A DNA stretch of 64,000 nucleotides. Source: Trochalopteron elliotii (Eukaryota > Chordata > Aves > Passeriformes > Leiothrichidae). Location of the stretch: positions 62,001-126,000 of the forward strand of contig JANPWX010000640.1 of assembly GCA_024734555.1 (NCBI GenBank), written 5' to 3'. This document shows, in pieces, positions 25,985 through 37,795 of this stretch. A model generated the notes under the pieces. That model was not told where the DNA came from and did no database searches. It saw nothing but the letters and a program-made list of their open reading frames with translations. Positions within the stretch are counted from its first letter, which is position 1; each line of letters begins with the position of its first letter. Position numbers and translations under genes: made by a program.

Positions 25985-26110
25985 TCTGAGGAACATGAAC
26001 TGCACCAGCCAGTACCCAGAAACGGCTTTGGTGTCCACATTTTAATAAAACCCTCTTTCAATGGGAGAAAAAGAAAAGGAAAAAAAAAAAAAAAAAGAAA
26101 AAGAAAAAGT
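25985..26110 (+). repeat. A-tailed segment with AATAAA (possible retroposed sequence)
   Basis: An AATAAA near 26043 is followed about 20 bp later by a roughly 45-bp purine tail: A5-G-A4-GG, an A18 run, then G-A5 units. A poly(A) signal just before an A tail is typical of reverse-transcribed RNA. No target-site duplication or source gene was recognised, so a plain A-rich microsatellite is equally possible. Confidence 0.35.
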
Positions 26111-26343
26111 GTGACAGATGGGAATATTTTTGTGACAATTTCATTTGTTCACCAAAATCAGGGAGAAGTTCTACTTCATATAGCAATCCCAGTTAAAGGC
26201 AGCCCCACAGAAGTCCACAGAGCCCAAGGGCAAATGAAAGAGATTCAAAGTCAGAGAGCTCTCCAGACTCCAGGGAGACACTGTCCTTCTTCAAGCACGT
26301 TGTGTTTTACTTTTCCTCTGACCCTACACTTCAGTTCCCAGTT

Positions 26344-26367
26344 CAAAGGTTCCCCTGGGAACCTTTG
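26344..26367. promoter_or_regulatory. Perfect 11-bp inverted repeat with SOX-like half-sites
   Basis: CAAAGGTTCCC-CT-GGGAACCTTTG is a perfect hairpin-capable palindrome with a 2-nt centre, about 560 bp upstream of the CLEC3A TATA box. The left arm with its flank (TTCAAAGG) fits the SOX core WWCAAWG. A possible third site, AGAACAAGGG, occurs at 26836-26845. CLEC3A is cartilage-specific, so a SOX9 connection is plausible but unproven. Confidence 0.4.
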
Positions 26368-26924
26368 GGAGAGTATTGCTACCTTTTGCTCCTCTGGCTA
26401 AACCCTGCTGATTGCTGTTCTCAACCAGAAATGCAGTCATACCTATCAGGCTTTTATTAACTCTTCATAAACCAATAAATGCACTCCTCACATAATGTGA
26501 TTTTAAAATATTTATCCTCTGTGTGGGTTTGTAGCCACAGTGTTTGCATTTATTGAGGGAGCAGCATGCTGGTTTTGCTTCAGTGGAAGGTGATGGCCAC
26601 TGTCATGACTTAACCAGCCTGGGGCAGAGCCATGCTGGGCAAGCCTCTGACACTTGTGGAAATGCTCTGGCTGCCCCTCCTCGAGGCTGGCAGGGCACAC
26701 ACACCCCTCTGGTTTTCCATAGGTTTTGGCTGTGCTGCTCACACAGGAGATGCAGTGCTCACGGGTGAGGCAATCGGGGCAGTGTTCAGGGCTGGGACAG
26801 CTGAGCTCAGAATGGAAACTGCACTTTCAGATGTGAGAACAAGGGGGTGTCTCATGCCACAGCCAGCTCAAGCCCTGAACACATTTCGTAAGCAGGGAGC
26901 CCAGCCAAGGCTGCCAGCACACCC

Positions 26925-26930
26925 TATAAA
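26925..26930 (+). promoter_or_regulatory. CLEC3A: CLEC3A TATA box
   Basis: TATAAA lies in a GC-moderate context 103 bp upstream of the CLEC3A start codon. It predicts transcription start near 26955 and a 5' UTR of about 75 nt. No CpG island is present, which fits a tissue-restricted gene. Confidence 0.7.
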
Positions 26931-27032
26931 GCTGACCCCAGGCAGTGCCCGCTGAGATGGGTCTGGGTGACCTCTCTCAGAGCTGCTGAAGGGAATCTCT
27001 TCAAGCTCCTTCTTAAGGTCTTTCAGAGAGAC

Positions 27033-27147
27033 ATGGCACAAACTGGACTGAGGATTTTTCTACTCATAAGCTTACTACTGCTGGATCAGACCCTCAGCCA
27101 GGCTTCCAAATTGAAAGCCAGGAAGCACAGCAAACGTAGAGTGAAAG
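27033..27147 (+). CDS. CLEC3A: CLEC3A exon 1: signal peptide and basic segment
   Basis: The start MAQTGLRIFLLISLLLLDQT begins at the first ATG after the TATA box (context gagacATGg). The exon ends AAAG|gtactg after 38 codons plus one base. The signal peptide and the cationic KARKHSKRR stretch share this exon, as in the mammalian gene. Confidence 0.95.
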
Positions 27148-30100
27148 GTACTGGGTCTGAACTGGGAGGAGGGATAGAAGCTTATAGACTATGCAAATGT
27201 ACTGTGTACTTTAAATGGCATTGCATGAACCAGAAACTAACATTACACAAATGTTTATTTGTAAAGGACACTTCAGTCTATATCATATCTGTCTTTTAAA
27301 TATTTTTATGTGAGTTAGCAAAGCCACAAATAAGGTGCCAGAATGAATTATGGAAATAGAGCTGTATAACAGCTGCAAATATATTGCTCTGTTCTGGCTG
27401 TTCACCTCTGTCAACATTATTTAGAACTCACAGGTACAGCTGAGAGAGGACTCTGGCTGATCATTCTTAGTTATGCAGCTACATTGACTAAGATCAGAAA
27501 AATGGAAATTCCTGTATATGGGGGAAACAAGCAGAAGTATTCAGGCTCCAAGGATTATTGTTCAGATTTTTGCACCATTTTTTGTACAAATTTCTGTTAA
27601 AATTTCCTAAATTTAACATAATGCCTATCTACTCTTTGTGGAATATTATTTCACTTGTATGAAAAGTCCTGTGAAATGGCAAGTCAAACTAATTAGCAGG
27701 TCAACATCAATGAATTAGCAGGAGAAGATAAAGCATCAGTTCCCATAGCAAAGCTTACAGAGTAAATACAAAACCACAGGATGTTGTTTAGATATCTCCG
27801 TGTATTTAATTTAAAGACTTATTTCTAATAAAAGCAGGTATGATGATGGTTCACTCATGGTAAATATTTGAACTCCTAGTTAATTACAAAACTGTGGCTT
27901 TGATAAAGCCATTGTACAAGAACATTGAGCTGCTCTGGAGCCACACAGTTTTAGATGCTTCCCTCTCCTTTGGGATCTCTAGGGTTTTAAGCTTAGGGGT
28001 CCTAAGGACAGGCTGCTCATACATTTTTTGTGCCAGCACAGAGTAGCACTGATTGGAGACAGAGAATTCTGCCTTGGGGAAACAGGGAGCACTGAAAGAC
28101 ATTATAATGATTTGAAAAAAAAAATGGAAAAGAGGACACCAAAATGGAGTTATGTGCAAGTTAGTTTCTTTAATTGTTCCATCGTATTCTTGGTGCTTTT
28201 TTAAGTGGTACAAAATGCTGATTCAGAGTGATTTTGTTTGACTCAAGTCCCCAGGCCCTCTCTGTACTGAGGGACAGAGGAAGGCTAATCCTGGGAAGTA
28301 GAGATTGCAGCTCAGCAAGCACATCTGCAACGTTCAGACTGTCAGGTTGGGTTTTATTTGTTGTTCCTCCCTCTGCTAAAACAAGAGCTGTGTGAAACTT
28401 TCATGCTCACAGAAGTAACATTTCTTTGATGAAACACAACTTGTGTCCTGCTATTTTTTCTATGTCATCTCCATACACCAGAGTGTACAGGTTCGAAAGA
28501 AAAAGGGACATTTTCTGTAAATTAGATACCAGCTCACTAAATAATGATTAGCTACAACAATCCATGATTTTCAAACAGTTTTTAGGACAACATCCATGAT
28601 CAAATATGAGAAGGAAAGGTAAAGATGGGTTCCTCGTGTATTTTATAGGAATCCTAGAGGAATATTTTCATCAAGGACAAATCTTTTAAAAGAATGAAAA
28701 TGCATCTCAGCAATGCAGCAACCCGTGATATTTTGAAACAGCTTTTAACATTTTTTTAAAATTGTGTGCGTATCTGTTAATTTCTGTATATTCTTTTTGT
28801 GCAAGAAAAAGATGACCTGAAGACCCAGATTGACAAATTGTGGCGAGAAGTAAATGCTCTGAAGGAAATACAAGCACTCCAGACAGGTAAAGCAGCTTAT
28901 GCTGGTCAGTGGCTTCCAAAAATCCTCACTGCCTCTCTTCTTCACTCCCATCCCTCTCTTTAATGGGATTTTCTGACTGAGTACAACTCCATCAAAGCAT
29001 GGTGTGCCACAATTTTACCAGACAGACAAGTGTTGAAGGAAGAATTCAAGTGAAATCAGGTCTCAACTAATGGGGAATGAGTGGTGATTCTTCACTGAGA
29101 GCAAGAAGTGCTTTTGTCTTTGCTATGCACAACTTCAAGCTCTGAGTTTTGTATCATCAAAGGCAGCACAGTGAGTGTTCCTGGGTCTGAGAGTTTTGGT
29201 GGTCAGCGAGTTAAGTGCCTAGCTTTGATATGAACATATATTCAAATGTGAATGTTGCCATAAAACTTCAAAGTTATATCCACTGTGAGTTCAGAAATAT
29301 TCTGGACCAACGTGCAGAGTCCTTTAAGTATTTAAATAACCAGACGGAAATTTCCAAACAAAATAAGAAGGGTAAACACACATGCACCTACTAGACAGTT
29401 GTGCTTTTTCACAGCTGTTGACACAAAACCTGGCATTTAAACATGTATGAGAGGACATTACAGAGGAAATTACATCATTCTCATGAAACAGAATATATTT
29501 TCCTTAGGGATGGTAATATCTGGGTTGTTCAGTTTTATGTCTTGGGTTACATTGAGGTTTTTGGGCTTTAAAAAATATTTTTTTTTCAAATGTCTTATAA
29601 GAAGGTTTTAGAAGTTTCTTAAAAGAGGGAGCCTGTGCTAGACAAGTAATGCTTGTTTAAAAGTAATTCTTGTGTTGCTTCCAGAAGAAACTTGGGAGGA
29701 AGCATGCAGTGGCTTAGAAATGAAACCAGAACTGGGAGCCTTTCTCTCCTCAAAATTTATTTTGAGCTTTATTCTAAATTTATAACCCACATTGAGCAAC
29801 TGGAATCCAAATCTGGCAAAAAGAAACCTATCACCCCCCTAGCTCTAGCTGTCTTTGTTAATGTCCTTGTAACAACTGAAAAAAGGAGCTCCATTTTTAG
29901 CTTATGGACATTTCCAAGACACACCTTAAAAATCTGGGTCCTACATGGACTGGAGCACTGGCAGGTAAGTCTGACCTTACCCTGAATTTCAGGCCCACTC
30001 TGTGGAGTCAAGAGCCTTTCACTTGCTGAAGGATTTGTCTGCTCAAGTTTCAACATGCTTTTGGAAAATTATCATTTGGAGAACCATTACTGAAAGCTGA

Positions 30101-30536
30101 GGCCCACACTTGTACTGAAGGTGCAAACTCCTGTCTGTTCACAGTGTGTCTTCGTGGGACCAAGGCCCACAAGAAGTGCTACCTCATGTCAGAGGGCACC
30201 AAACATTTCCATGAAGCCAATGAAGACTGCATAACCAAGGGGGGGACATTGGCCATCCCGAGGAATAACGAGGAAACAAACATCCTTCGAGATTATGGCA
30301 AGAAAAGCGTGCCTGGGGTGTCTGAGTTCTGGCTGGGTGTCACTGACATGGTCAATGAAGGGAGGTTTGTTGATGTCAATGGCATGGCTCTGCACTACTT
30401 CAACTGGGACCGTGCCCAGCCCAACGGGGGCAAGCGTGAGAACTGTGTCTTCTTGTCTCAGTCATCCCAGGGCAAGTGGGTGGATGAAGTCTGCCGCACG
30501 GCCAAGAGATACGTTTGTGAATTCCTGATCCCGTAA
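27033..30536 (+). CDS. CLEC3A: CLEC3A, secreted cartilage C-type lectin (whole gene, 3 exons)
   Basis: The CDS joins 27033-27147, 28806-28886 and 30145-30536 (588 nt, 195 residues), close to the roughly 197 residues of mammalian CLEC3A. In order it has: a hydrophobic signal peptide (about 1-23); a basic segment around KLKARKHSKRR, which in the mammalian protein is a heparin-binding/antimicrobial region; a short amphipathic alpha-helix (about 41-65) of the tetranectin type, expected to trimerise; and a C-type lectin domain from C67 to the end. The domain has six cysteines (C67, C77, C94, C166, C182, C190), the long-form pattern with three disulfides. The sugar/Ca-binding triplet is QPN (157-159) and the WND position reads WVD (177-179), so classical sugar binding may be weak. 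Family knowledge places it in cartilage matrix. All splice phases agree and no break is seen. Confidence 0.97.
28806..28886 (+). CDS. CLEC3A: CLEC3A exon 2: trimerisation helix
   Basis: The 81-nt exon follows the acceptor 'ttgtgcaag' and precedes donor 'gtaaag'. It encodes the heptad-like helix DLKTQIDKLWREV...EIQALQT, matching the tetranectin-family coiled coil. Both splice phases fit exons 1 and 3. Confidence 0.95.
30145..30536 (+). CDS. CLEC3A: CLEC3A exon 3: C-type lectin domain
   Basis: The acceptor 'ctgttcacag' leads to VCLRGTKAHKKCYL..., and the exon ends ...KRYVCEFLIP-TAA. WIGL-like FWLGVTD, the NWDRAQPNGGKRENC block and the terminal YVCEF are standard C-type lectin landmarks. The whole domain is on one exon, as in other CLEC3 genes. 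Confidence 0.97.
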
Positions 30537-31645
30537 TTACCTACACAAAAGACCATGGCCATGTTTCTGGTTAGCAACACACACTTTTGCTTAGTAACCC
30601 CTTCCACTTAGAGAGTGGCGAGTTAAAACTATCCCTCTCCTGCCTTGACCTCACTCTTTCCTGAAACACAAGTTTTCTCTGTTAATTTATTTTCTCTTCA
30701 TATGCTCAAAACATTTAATGAGTACTCTCATTATGTACAGAGATATATATTATGTTCTGGCCTACACTGTATCATATTTTGGCATAATATTTCAGCCTGA
30801 TGTTTGGGTTGCTGGATTTACCTCCTATATCTGTACTTTAATTAGAAAATACTGCTGCATGGTAGCCCTTACCAATACGAGCAGTAGGGATCCTCTCTGT
30901 TCTAAAGTTTAAGAGCGACTTCAGAATTATGTGAACTCCTGTGAAAAACAACCATCATCCTTTACAGAGTTTAACTGGAATAATCTGTGGCCAAGAGTTT
31001 TACCTATGGGTTAAGAATGCTGAATGAAACAGAAAAATCTGATGTTAATTATTTAACTACATGCAGTTCACAGGGATACACTGCTAGAAAAAGGGGGAGT
31101 AGCTGTTTTAAAACATCAGTTAGTCTAGACATGTTTGCCTTTAAATGTCTCAATTATGGTTAAATATTAGATGTCATTTGGAACATTCTTACAGAAGAAA
31201 CCAGCCTGGGACTAGATCACACTCTGCTGTGTGAAGCCTTGCTAAGCCTGGTCTCCTGCAGGCTCAGACAGGCTCTGCCATCCACAGAGAGCTCCTGAAA
31301 GCTCCAGGAGGGAGACAGGAGCTCCTTTCTGGCACAGCATTCCCACTCACCCACCTCTCCCACGGGAAGGGCAGCACACCCCAGGGGCACAGGAGAGTGG
31401 GGCCAGACCACATGCGAATGTTCCAATTTAACACCTGACATCTGAAAATGAAATAAAACACGCTGGCTGCTTTTGGCTGTTCTGAACCTCACCATAGAGA
31501 TTTGCCTTCATGTCATAAATAGCAGTTTTTCTCATTTCGTTTAAATATTTAAACATATTGCTGCTTGGAGGATAATTCCTATTCCTCATCTGTTAAATGT
31601 GCAAGATTTTCTTAAATTATGCAATAAATTTGTGATTACCAGTGT
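30537..31645 (+). other. CLEC3A: CLEC3A 3' UTR
   Basis: About 1.1 kb of non-coding sequence after the stop codon. Two AATAAA hexamers (31452 and 31623) offer alternative ends; the distal one is preferred because of its downstream T/G-rich stretch. Confidence 0.65.
31623..31628 (+). terminator. CLEC3A: CLEC3A distal poly(A) signal
   Basis: AATAAA sits in 'gcaataaatttgtg', followed by 'tttaattgttgcagtatttttg'. A proximal AATAAA lies at 31452-31457. Confidence 0.6.
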
Positions 31646-34600
31646 TTAATTGTTGCAGTATTTTTGACAGCCTATGCACCCATGTGAAGATGTGAAGGCC
31701 ATTCTTTCCTAGGACTTTCCTTGAGGATTCAAAAAGGGTATTTTTCACCTACTATTGTACTTACTAAAGTACTTGTGAGTACTATTGTACTTACCAAAGG
31801 ATAAAATTTGGATCCCTGCTGTATAATACAGCCCAAAAATTGTATAAGATCTAACTCCTCGAGGCATCTGTAATGTGTTGTATTTAAATTCATTTTCCAA
31901 CACTTAATGTATTTCTAAAATAGCCTGATTCTGCATTCTCTCATTTACTCCTGAGTTGAAAGAGAGCAGCAAAAAGGGCCCAAATACATCCAATTTTCTT
32001 TCAAAATCTACCAGCATTTGCTAAGGTTGGGGTAAAAATCTTTGTTACCTATATTTGTATATGATTAGAAGTCTGTATGGCTTCTTAACCTCTGATTTGT
32101 GTGAAATAAGTCAGTATCTCAGCATATCCCTGCAGCTACAGTCAAACTGAAAATTCCCTACAAATTCCATACCTTGTTTAACTGGCACAGAACTATATTT
32201 TCATCTGCTGTTTTGCTGGTGTACCCATTATAAAGAACATGAGCCACTGCATGGAGTGTCCCTACAAGGTGTAAAATTATCACATAAATGTCTCATTTTT
32301 AATAAATACTTTCAGGGTGATCCTGTAAGTAAACATTCATCATCTTGAGACCAGCAATAAGAACAACCCTGTGACAGTGGATGAGATTCTTGGGGAGAAT
32401 CCAGCTGAGTTCTTGGGACCAGCCCAGATTACACTGTGGAATCCTGGAATGCACATGGAGCTCTTGAGATCAGAGACAGGTAACGAAGAAAACATCTTCA
32501 CACTGTGATAAATGGAAGACAACAGATTCACAGAAATTTTATAAACATATAGACCTTCCCAGAATTTTGCCTGCACAGCCCTATAATTTTATATATTAAA
32601 AAAAAATTAAATATATTTGCCAATACATGGTCATTAAGTAGCATCCACTGGATCTTGCAAACATACTAGGGGTGTTAGGAGACTTGATGTAGTCCTTGCC
32701 CATCAGAGACAAGCTTTGCTGCCTTTTTTCAAAATTTTAAATCCAGAATTTTCAGTCTTCATTAGATGCCCTATGAAACTCGAAATTCTACTAGTGCTAA
32801 AATAAAATCAGATGGTTTCCTCAGAAATATAAACTGTACCTGCTCCCATGTGTGTATATGCAGCTGTTCAGTAATGTTAATGACTACAGCCTAAGTCCAT
32901 GAGGGCACTTCTAGGAAGAGTTAATGAAGAAGTTGCTAACAGCACCCTACCTAAGCAGTGCAATACCATAAATCACTGTACCTCAACCTGAAATCTGATG
33001 GTTTACCAGACACCACCAAGTAGGCTGCAAAATGGTCCCCTTCCAAAAAATCAATCTTATGCACGTGACCAAACAATCAAGGCAAAATAGAAAGAGATAT
33101 GTTAGTATGAATAATAAAAATATAATAAACTCATATGAAAGACGTGGCAATGAGGTACAAAATACTCCATTTCCACAAGACTAGGCAATCTGCATTTTGC
33201 TCAGGATAGTAGGTGGCCCTTGGTTTTCAGAAAGGTTGAGAAGTACTCTAAGCCCAACAGAAAAGCTTTTTCTAAGTATAAGCAATTTATTGGTTGGCTG
33301 GTCCATGTAATAACTGTTTACTAAGGAATACATTAAGGGCTCTGAAACCTTTAACAAATTATTTATAAGTTTTAATTAATGAAAACCATCCTTTTGTTAG
33401 CATGCTGTCAGCATGATTAATCTGTTCTTAGTGTCCTGAAAGACAAATGCCCCCAATAGTCTCATTTGGCTTCCTTGGCAAGTGGGAATAAGTAGGAGTG
33501 AATAAACAAGGTTGCATAGGAAACACTGATTAGAAGGAAATGATTACCATATGAATTGGGTAATTCTACTGAAATATTGAGGGAAGGTGATCAGAATAGA
33601 ATGTTCTGGAGACTCCCCCAGTTTTCTTTCCCAGACATTGTGCTTGTAGTGTTGCATTGAAAGAAGAGAAAAAGGCCTTTGGTGAATAGGCAGGGAAATG
33701 TCAAGCTTTATTCGAGGTACAGATGTTCTTCATTATGCAGGGCACAAAACCTTGGAGAAAGAAGCTCATTAGTAGAGCTGGGTGAAAAATGGGTTTTGTG
33801 GTCAAATAAAAAAAAAAAAGGAAAGAAAAGAAAACTGATCACAAGTCTCCTTTAGCCTCCATGCCAACTGGGTAGTATTAAAAGGTGATTTTAATACCTT
33901 ATTTTTGTCATGATACACTAAACTTTGCTGCAGTTAAGAACCCCTTCTTCTCTTACCTGTGCCTCTTGCCTCCCCCCTGCTTGGCAGAGTATTTACACTC
34001 CACAGGCATCTCTGCTCCCCTCTTGTGTCAGGAAACAGGGCTGAGTCCTCATTCTTCTCTAAGATCAAGACACAGCTGATTTTACTGAGGAAAAATTAAA
34101 TAGTGCCTTAGCAAGCTCTTCTCCCAAAGGGATGACACTTGATGTCAGGAGCTAATGAATCATGTGAAAAACATTCAGGAATATGATCTGTAGCTGAGAG
34201 GGCTGAGATCTGCTTTTTAACACTATTACGTGCTACATCTGAGTATTCCAATACTTGCTGAATATTTGTAGCAGAGGACCCTCATTAGAGGACTGTGTGT
34301 AGCTCAGGGCTACAAGAGTGTGTTTTTGGAGATATTTATTAACATACTTTGGGAGTTTCTTGTTACCATCAAAGACAGAATAATTGTGAAGAGTTCTGTG
34401 AGTTTGATCAAACAGTTAAAATGCTGGAGTGTCTCCAACTATGGAAGAGGGGGTTCAGCATAGAAATGTTTGTGCCAAGAAAAGCAATTTAAAAATGAGT
34501 AATGAGAACTCATTGTTAACCATTACTCTTAAAAGACATCTTTTTCATTTTTAAAGGCTGCATAAGCACAGATTATTTTTGGACATAACTCTCCCTTTGG

Positions 34601-36815
34601 TCCCTCTTCAAACCCACAGAATATATATATATATTCTCATTCAGTAAGGAAAGGTCAACACCTTACATCAAACATTGTGTGCAGTCAAAGCAAGACTTTC
34701 AAGGGAACTCATGACCAGGTTTTAAGGAGTACATTTAGATCCAAGACCCAAGGTCCAACAGTGTTCAACTTTCAATAACTGAGCCCTTTTCAAAGTCCAG
34801 CTACTTGGTGCCAACATGATACTCTAGCCATTGGAAATTTTTTTCTCCAACAGAGACATACCAATGCACTGTGTTTTCCAGGTCATTATGTACCAGCTGA
34901 AATGAAATCCAATGTAGCCATTAATTTGCACTTCCATAAATGCTTTTTTTTTCTTATTAGATCATCTTAAAATTAAGTTAGTAGATTAGGCAACTGTGAC
35001 TGGGTTTTTTTGTTACTGAATTACAGGATCAGTAGATATCAGGAATATGTCATGGTAGCCTCTTACTGAATTCAACCTAATTTTCAGGCAGAACAAGAAT
35101 TAGCTGGAGGTCCATAAATAGTCCACTGAGCTGTATGTAACATGCATAGGGGAAGAATTCCCACAGTCTTACCAAGGAAACAAAGTTATGACTGCAAACC
35201 AGATGTGACGTCCTTCACTGGCATGACAGATGTTCAGAGAGAGACAGAAAGAAAAGCAAGATCAACAGATAATCAGTGCACAGTGATCCAAAGGGAAACA
35301 AGAGGGGGTGCAGCATCACCTATGGTACTTCTTTATGCAAATGCATTACTTAAATTATTTGGAAATGCAGGTGGATTCAAATCCCTCACAAGTGAAATGA
35401 CACTATGTCAATTGTTAAAAGCAAAATCAGAATCAGATCAAGATTTTTCAGAGTATTTAACAATAAGTTTACTGCATTCCATACTGCACTAACTTCTCTG
35501 ACTTCAATAAGTTTTGTTTTCTTTGACATAGCTCAGCAGCCAGCCTGTGGAAAAATAAAAACTCCACTAAAGTATTTTTGTAGAATTTATCAGAAATATT
35601 TTCTTTGTAGTAATAAAGAAAATTCACCAGGATGCTACCGATTCACCAGGATATGGAGCTGACAAGCACATCCCATGCTGTTACCTGATTTTGTCTCAAG
35701 ATTGCTCCAGCCTGAGACTTGACAGGGTTTTGTGTTGTCAGTGGGTAGTAAAGCCAAACTCTGAACACACAACTGAGGCTGACACTACTGCTCAACTGCA
35801 AGCTGCAGTCTTGAAAGCAGATGGCAACCAGAAAATGGTCTCAGATCAACACTGACAGCTCTTGTAAATGGTTACATGAAAACTTGTAGTAGTTTTAAGT
35901 CTGGTTGTGTTAACTGGTAGCCCTAAGTAAACCAGGGTTTTTGAGAAGAGGGAAGAAATTCTGAAAATATGAAACAAATATTATGACATTTCTCTGTTGT
36001 CATTTCTTTATTATTTGGTGGGTTTGTAAATAAAGTTGTATGTTTTTTACCCAGAGTATTTTCATACATACTGTAAACTACTATCTTCAAAGAGAAATGT
36101 GCCATAAAGCAAAGCATTCTGCACTGTAGGCTGGGCACCCGCTGAAGGGATTTTGAAAATCAAAATGGATGAAAATGGTTTGGTGTGTTAAAGAATTGAA
36201 ATACAAAGGGCAGAGACAGGGTGCTGTCAGACTGTTTCTAGTCCTCAGGATCCACATTCTCAAACCAATTTTGCCATGGATGAGACATCTCCTCCAGGAG
36301 GACTGCCAAAGTGTCTACAGTGCTAAAAAAAATAATATTACAAACAAGCTACAAGAGGATCCAAGAGCCCAGGCTGTGCCAATTCAGTGCTTGCTGACAG
36401 TGAAAGGTGAACTGAGGTGAACACAGGAAATATCTGAGACCTTGCCTGGTGCTACAGGAACTCCACTGCAGAAAACCTCCTGAGCTTCAGCTGCACTTGG
36501 AAAAGCAAACCAGCAGCAGGATGGAAATTCAGGGCAGTGGCTCTGAAGTGAACTCGGGACAGAAACGCCCCATTATCTGCCGAGGTAGAGCAGACAGTGA
36601 GGTGGGCACTGCCTCAAGGTAGTCCAGGAGTGAAAGACAGAATTTCACCTCAGAGCAGGCGAGGTCAGAACCCCTGGGGGCAGCAGCCCAGTTCTCCTCA
36701 GGGGTGGCTGGGGAGCTGAGCTGCTGGAACACCATCCAGAGAGCACAGCATGTCCAGCACCTCATGGGATGCACTGGCTGGTGCTCCTGCTGGGACAGAG
36801 CCTGTTTTAAAAAGC
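31646..36815. other. Intergenic region downstream of CLEC3A
   Basis: About 5.2 kb of AT-rich DNA with no supportable exon on either strand. WWOX, which follows CLEC3A in human, was looked for by its N-terminal WW-domain sequence and not found. Small features only: a 30-bp unit duplicated at 31750-31799, an A-rich run near 33809-33835 and a short (AT)7 at 34621. Confidence 0.6.
31750..31799 (+). repeat. 30-bp direct duplication
   Basis: TACTATTGTACTTACTAAAG and TACTATTGTACTTACCAAAG are separated by TACTTGTGAG, with a single mismatch between copies. Confidence 0.8.
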
Positions 36816-36819
36816 TTCC

Positions 36820-37110
36820 AACCCAGCAGCACCTCCAAACCAGAAATAACCCTTAGACCTCAGCTGAATCACCCAGATCCAGGAACAAACCCCAAAACCA
36901 GATGCACCCCACACCTAGCAGCAACACCCAAACCCAGCAGCACTCCCAAACCCAGCAGCACACATCTGACACACAAATGCCCCCAAACCCTGAAGTTTCC
37001 CCAATAACTGGCAGCAACCAGCCCAGCCAGGTGCATCCCAAAAACCTGCTGGCAATCTCCAAACCCATAAACACCCCCAAGCCCAGGGACATGCCTTAAA
37101 CCCAGCAACA
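36820..37110 (+). repeat. Degenerate CCCAAACCCAGCAGCAC minisatellite
   Basis: Irregular repeats built on CCCAAACCCAGCAGCAC (about 18-bp period where best kept, 36928-36962) and related C/A-rich words run for about 290 bp. The strand asymmetry (C/A-rich top, G/T-rich bottom) gives the artefactual tryptophan/glycine-rich minus-strand ORFs here. Confidence 0.75.
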
Positions 37111-37375
37111 GTCCTGCATGTCCAGGAAGAGCCACCAAAGATATCAGTGAACCAGGCATCTTCCCCCAGGCCAGGAACCCCCAAAGCTAGCAGCACTGCC
37201 CAGCGGGCTGAGGCTGTGCCATGTCCTCCACACAGGCTCCCCAGTCCAGCCAGGACAGGGAAGGCACTGTCAGTCCCAGGGAAGAAGAGAATCCACTGGT
37301 CCCATGCCCTCGAGGAAGGCAGAGGAGGATGACTGACAAATGACAGTGGGATCACCCAGGGCAGATGAGAGGACT

Positions 37376-37540
37376 TTATTGTGCTGGGTGAGAGGGGCCC
37401 AGCCTTGGGGCTGGCACACGGCTGGTCCTGGGGTGGATTTCTGGCCGGCTGTAGGGCTTCTTCTCCCACCGTTCCTGCCGCAGGAGGTGCCGGGTCCGTA
37501 TGGGCCCAAAGCGGGAGCGGCTCCCCCTCTTCGTGGCCAT
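37376..37540 (-). CDS. Small arginine-rich ORF (54 aa), unrecognised
   Basis: The ORF starts MATKRGSRSRFGPIRTR at an excellent Kozak site (CACCATGGC) and ends ...GPSHPAQ-TAA. It has 11 Arg, 3 Lys, 3 His and only 3 Glu in 54 residues, with the basic residues concentrated in the N-terminal half, one Trp and one Tyr. The stop codon lies inside AATAAA (37375-37380), giving a ready poly(A) signal. Upstream on the same strand are a TTAAAAG box (37796) and a perfect CRE-like inverted repeat (37818-37845). Size, charge and promoter style resemble small basic spermatid nuclear proteins such as transition proteins and protamines, but the sequence is not one I recognise and homology is not claimed. A longer in-frame ORF extends upstream; the Kozak ATG is preferred. 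It could also be a chance ORF in GC-rich DNA. Confidence 0.4.
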   Translation of the reverse strand: MATKRGSRSRFGPIRTRHLLRQERWEKKPYSRPEIHPRTSRVPAPRLGPSHPAQ

Positions 37541-37664
37541 GGTGCAGGGGGAGCCCCCCCCGGCAGGGTCCTGCCGCACCTTTGCCAAATGAGCCAGGGC
37601 TGTGGCGGCGCTCGGAGAGCCTCTGCCAGCCCAGAGGGAACAGCAGGACACGCGCGAGGCCGCG

Positions 37665-37762
37665 GAGCCCCTGCAATGCCCTCCTCCCTCAGCAGCCCCG
37701 GAGCCCTGCAATGCCCTCCTCCCTCAGCAGCCCCTGGCAAGCTCCTTCCTCGGCAGCCCCTG
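37665..37762 (-). repeat. 35-bp tandem repeat upstream of the small basic ORF
   Basis: Two near-identical units of CTGCAATGCCCTCCTCCCTC plus AGCAGCCCC (from 37671 and 37706) are followed by a degenerate third unit. They would lie in the 5' UTR if transcription begins near 37770. Confidence 0.7.
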
Positions 37763-37795
37763 TCACCTCTGCAGGGCACACGGGCACCCAGCACC

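Larger units (their letters stand above)
14090..26920. other. Intergenic region, VAT1L to CLEC3A
   Basis: About 12.8 kb in which I find no supportable exon. The ORFs at 15.0-16.8, 19.3-19.9 and 26.5-27.0 kb are chance open frames in G+C-richer patches: they overlap on both strands and match no family I recognise. The region contains an inverted repeat pair (18601/19545), a GGGACA-type simple repeat, a 24-bp direct duplication near 23213-23255, an A-tailed segment near 26 kb and the CLEC3A upstream region. Confidence 0.6.

Noticed and set aside
31646..36815. Search for WWOX exon 1, expected after CLEC3A
   Set aside because: No WW-domain N-terminal sequence was found on either strand.
36915..37676. 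253-codon minus-strand ORF through the C/A-rich minisatellite
   Set aside because: Low-complexity translation of repeats in a different frame from the Kozak-initiated basic ORF. No family resemblance.
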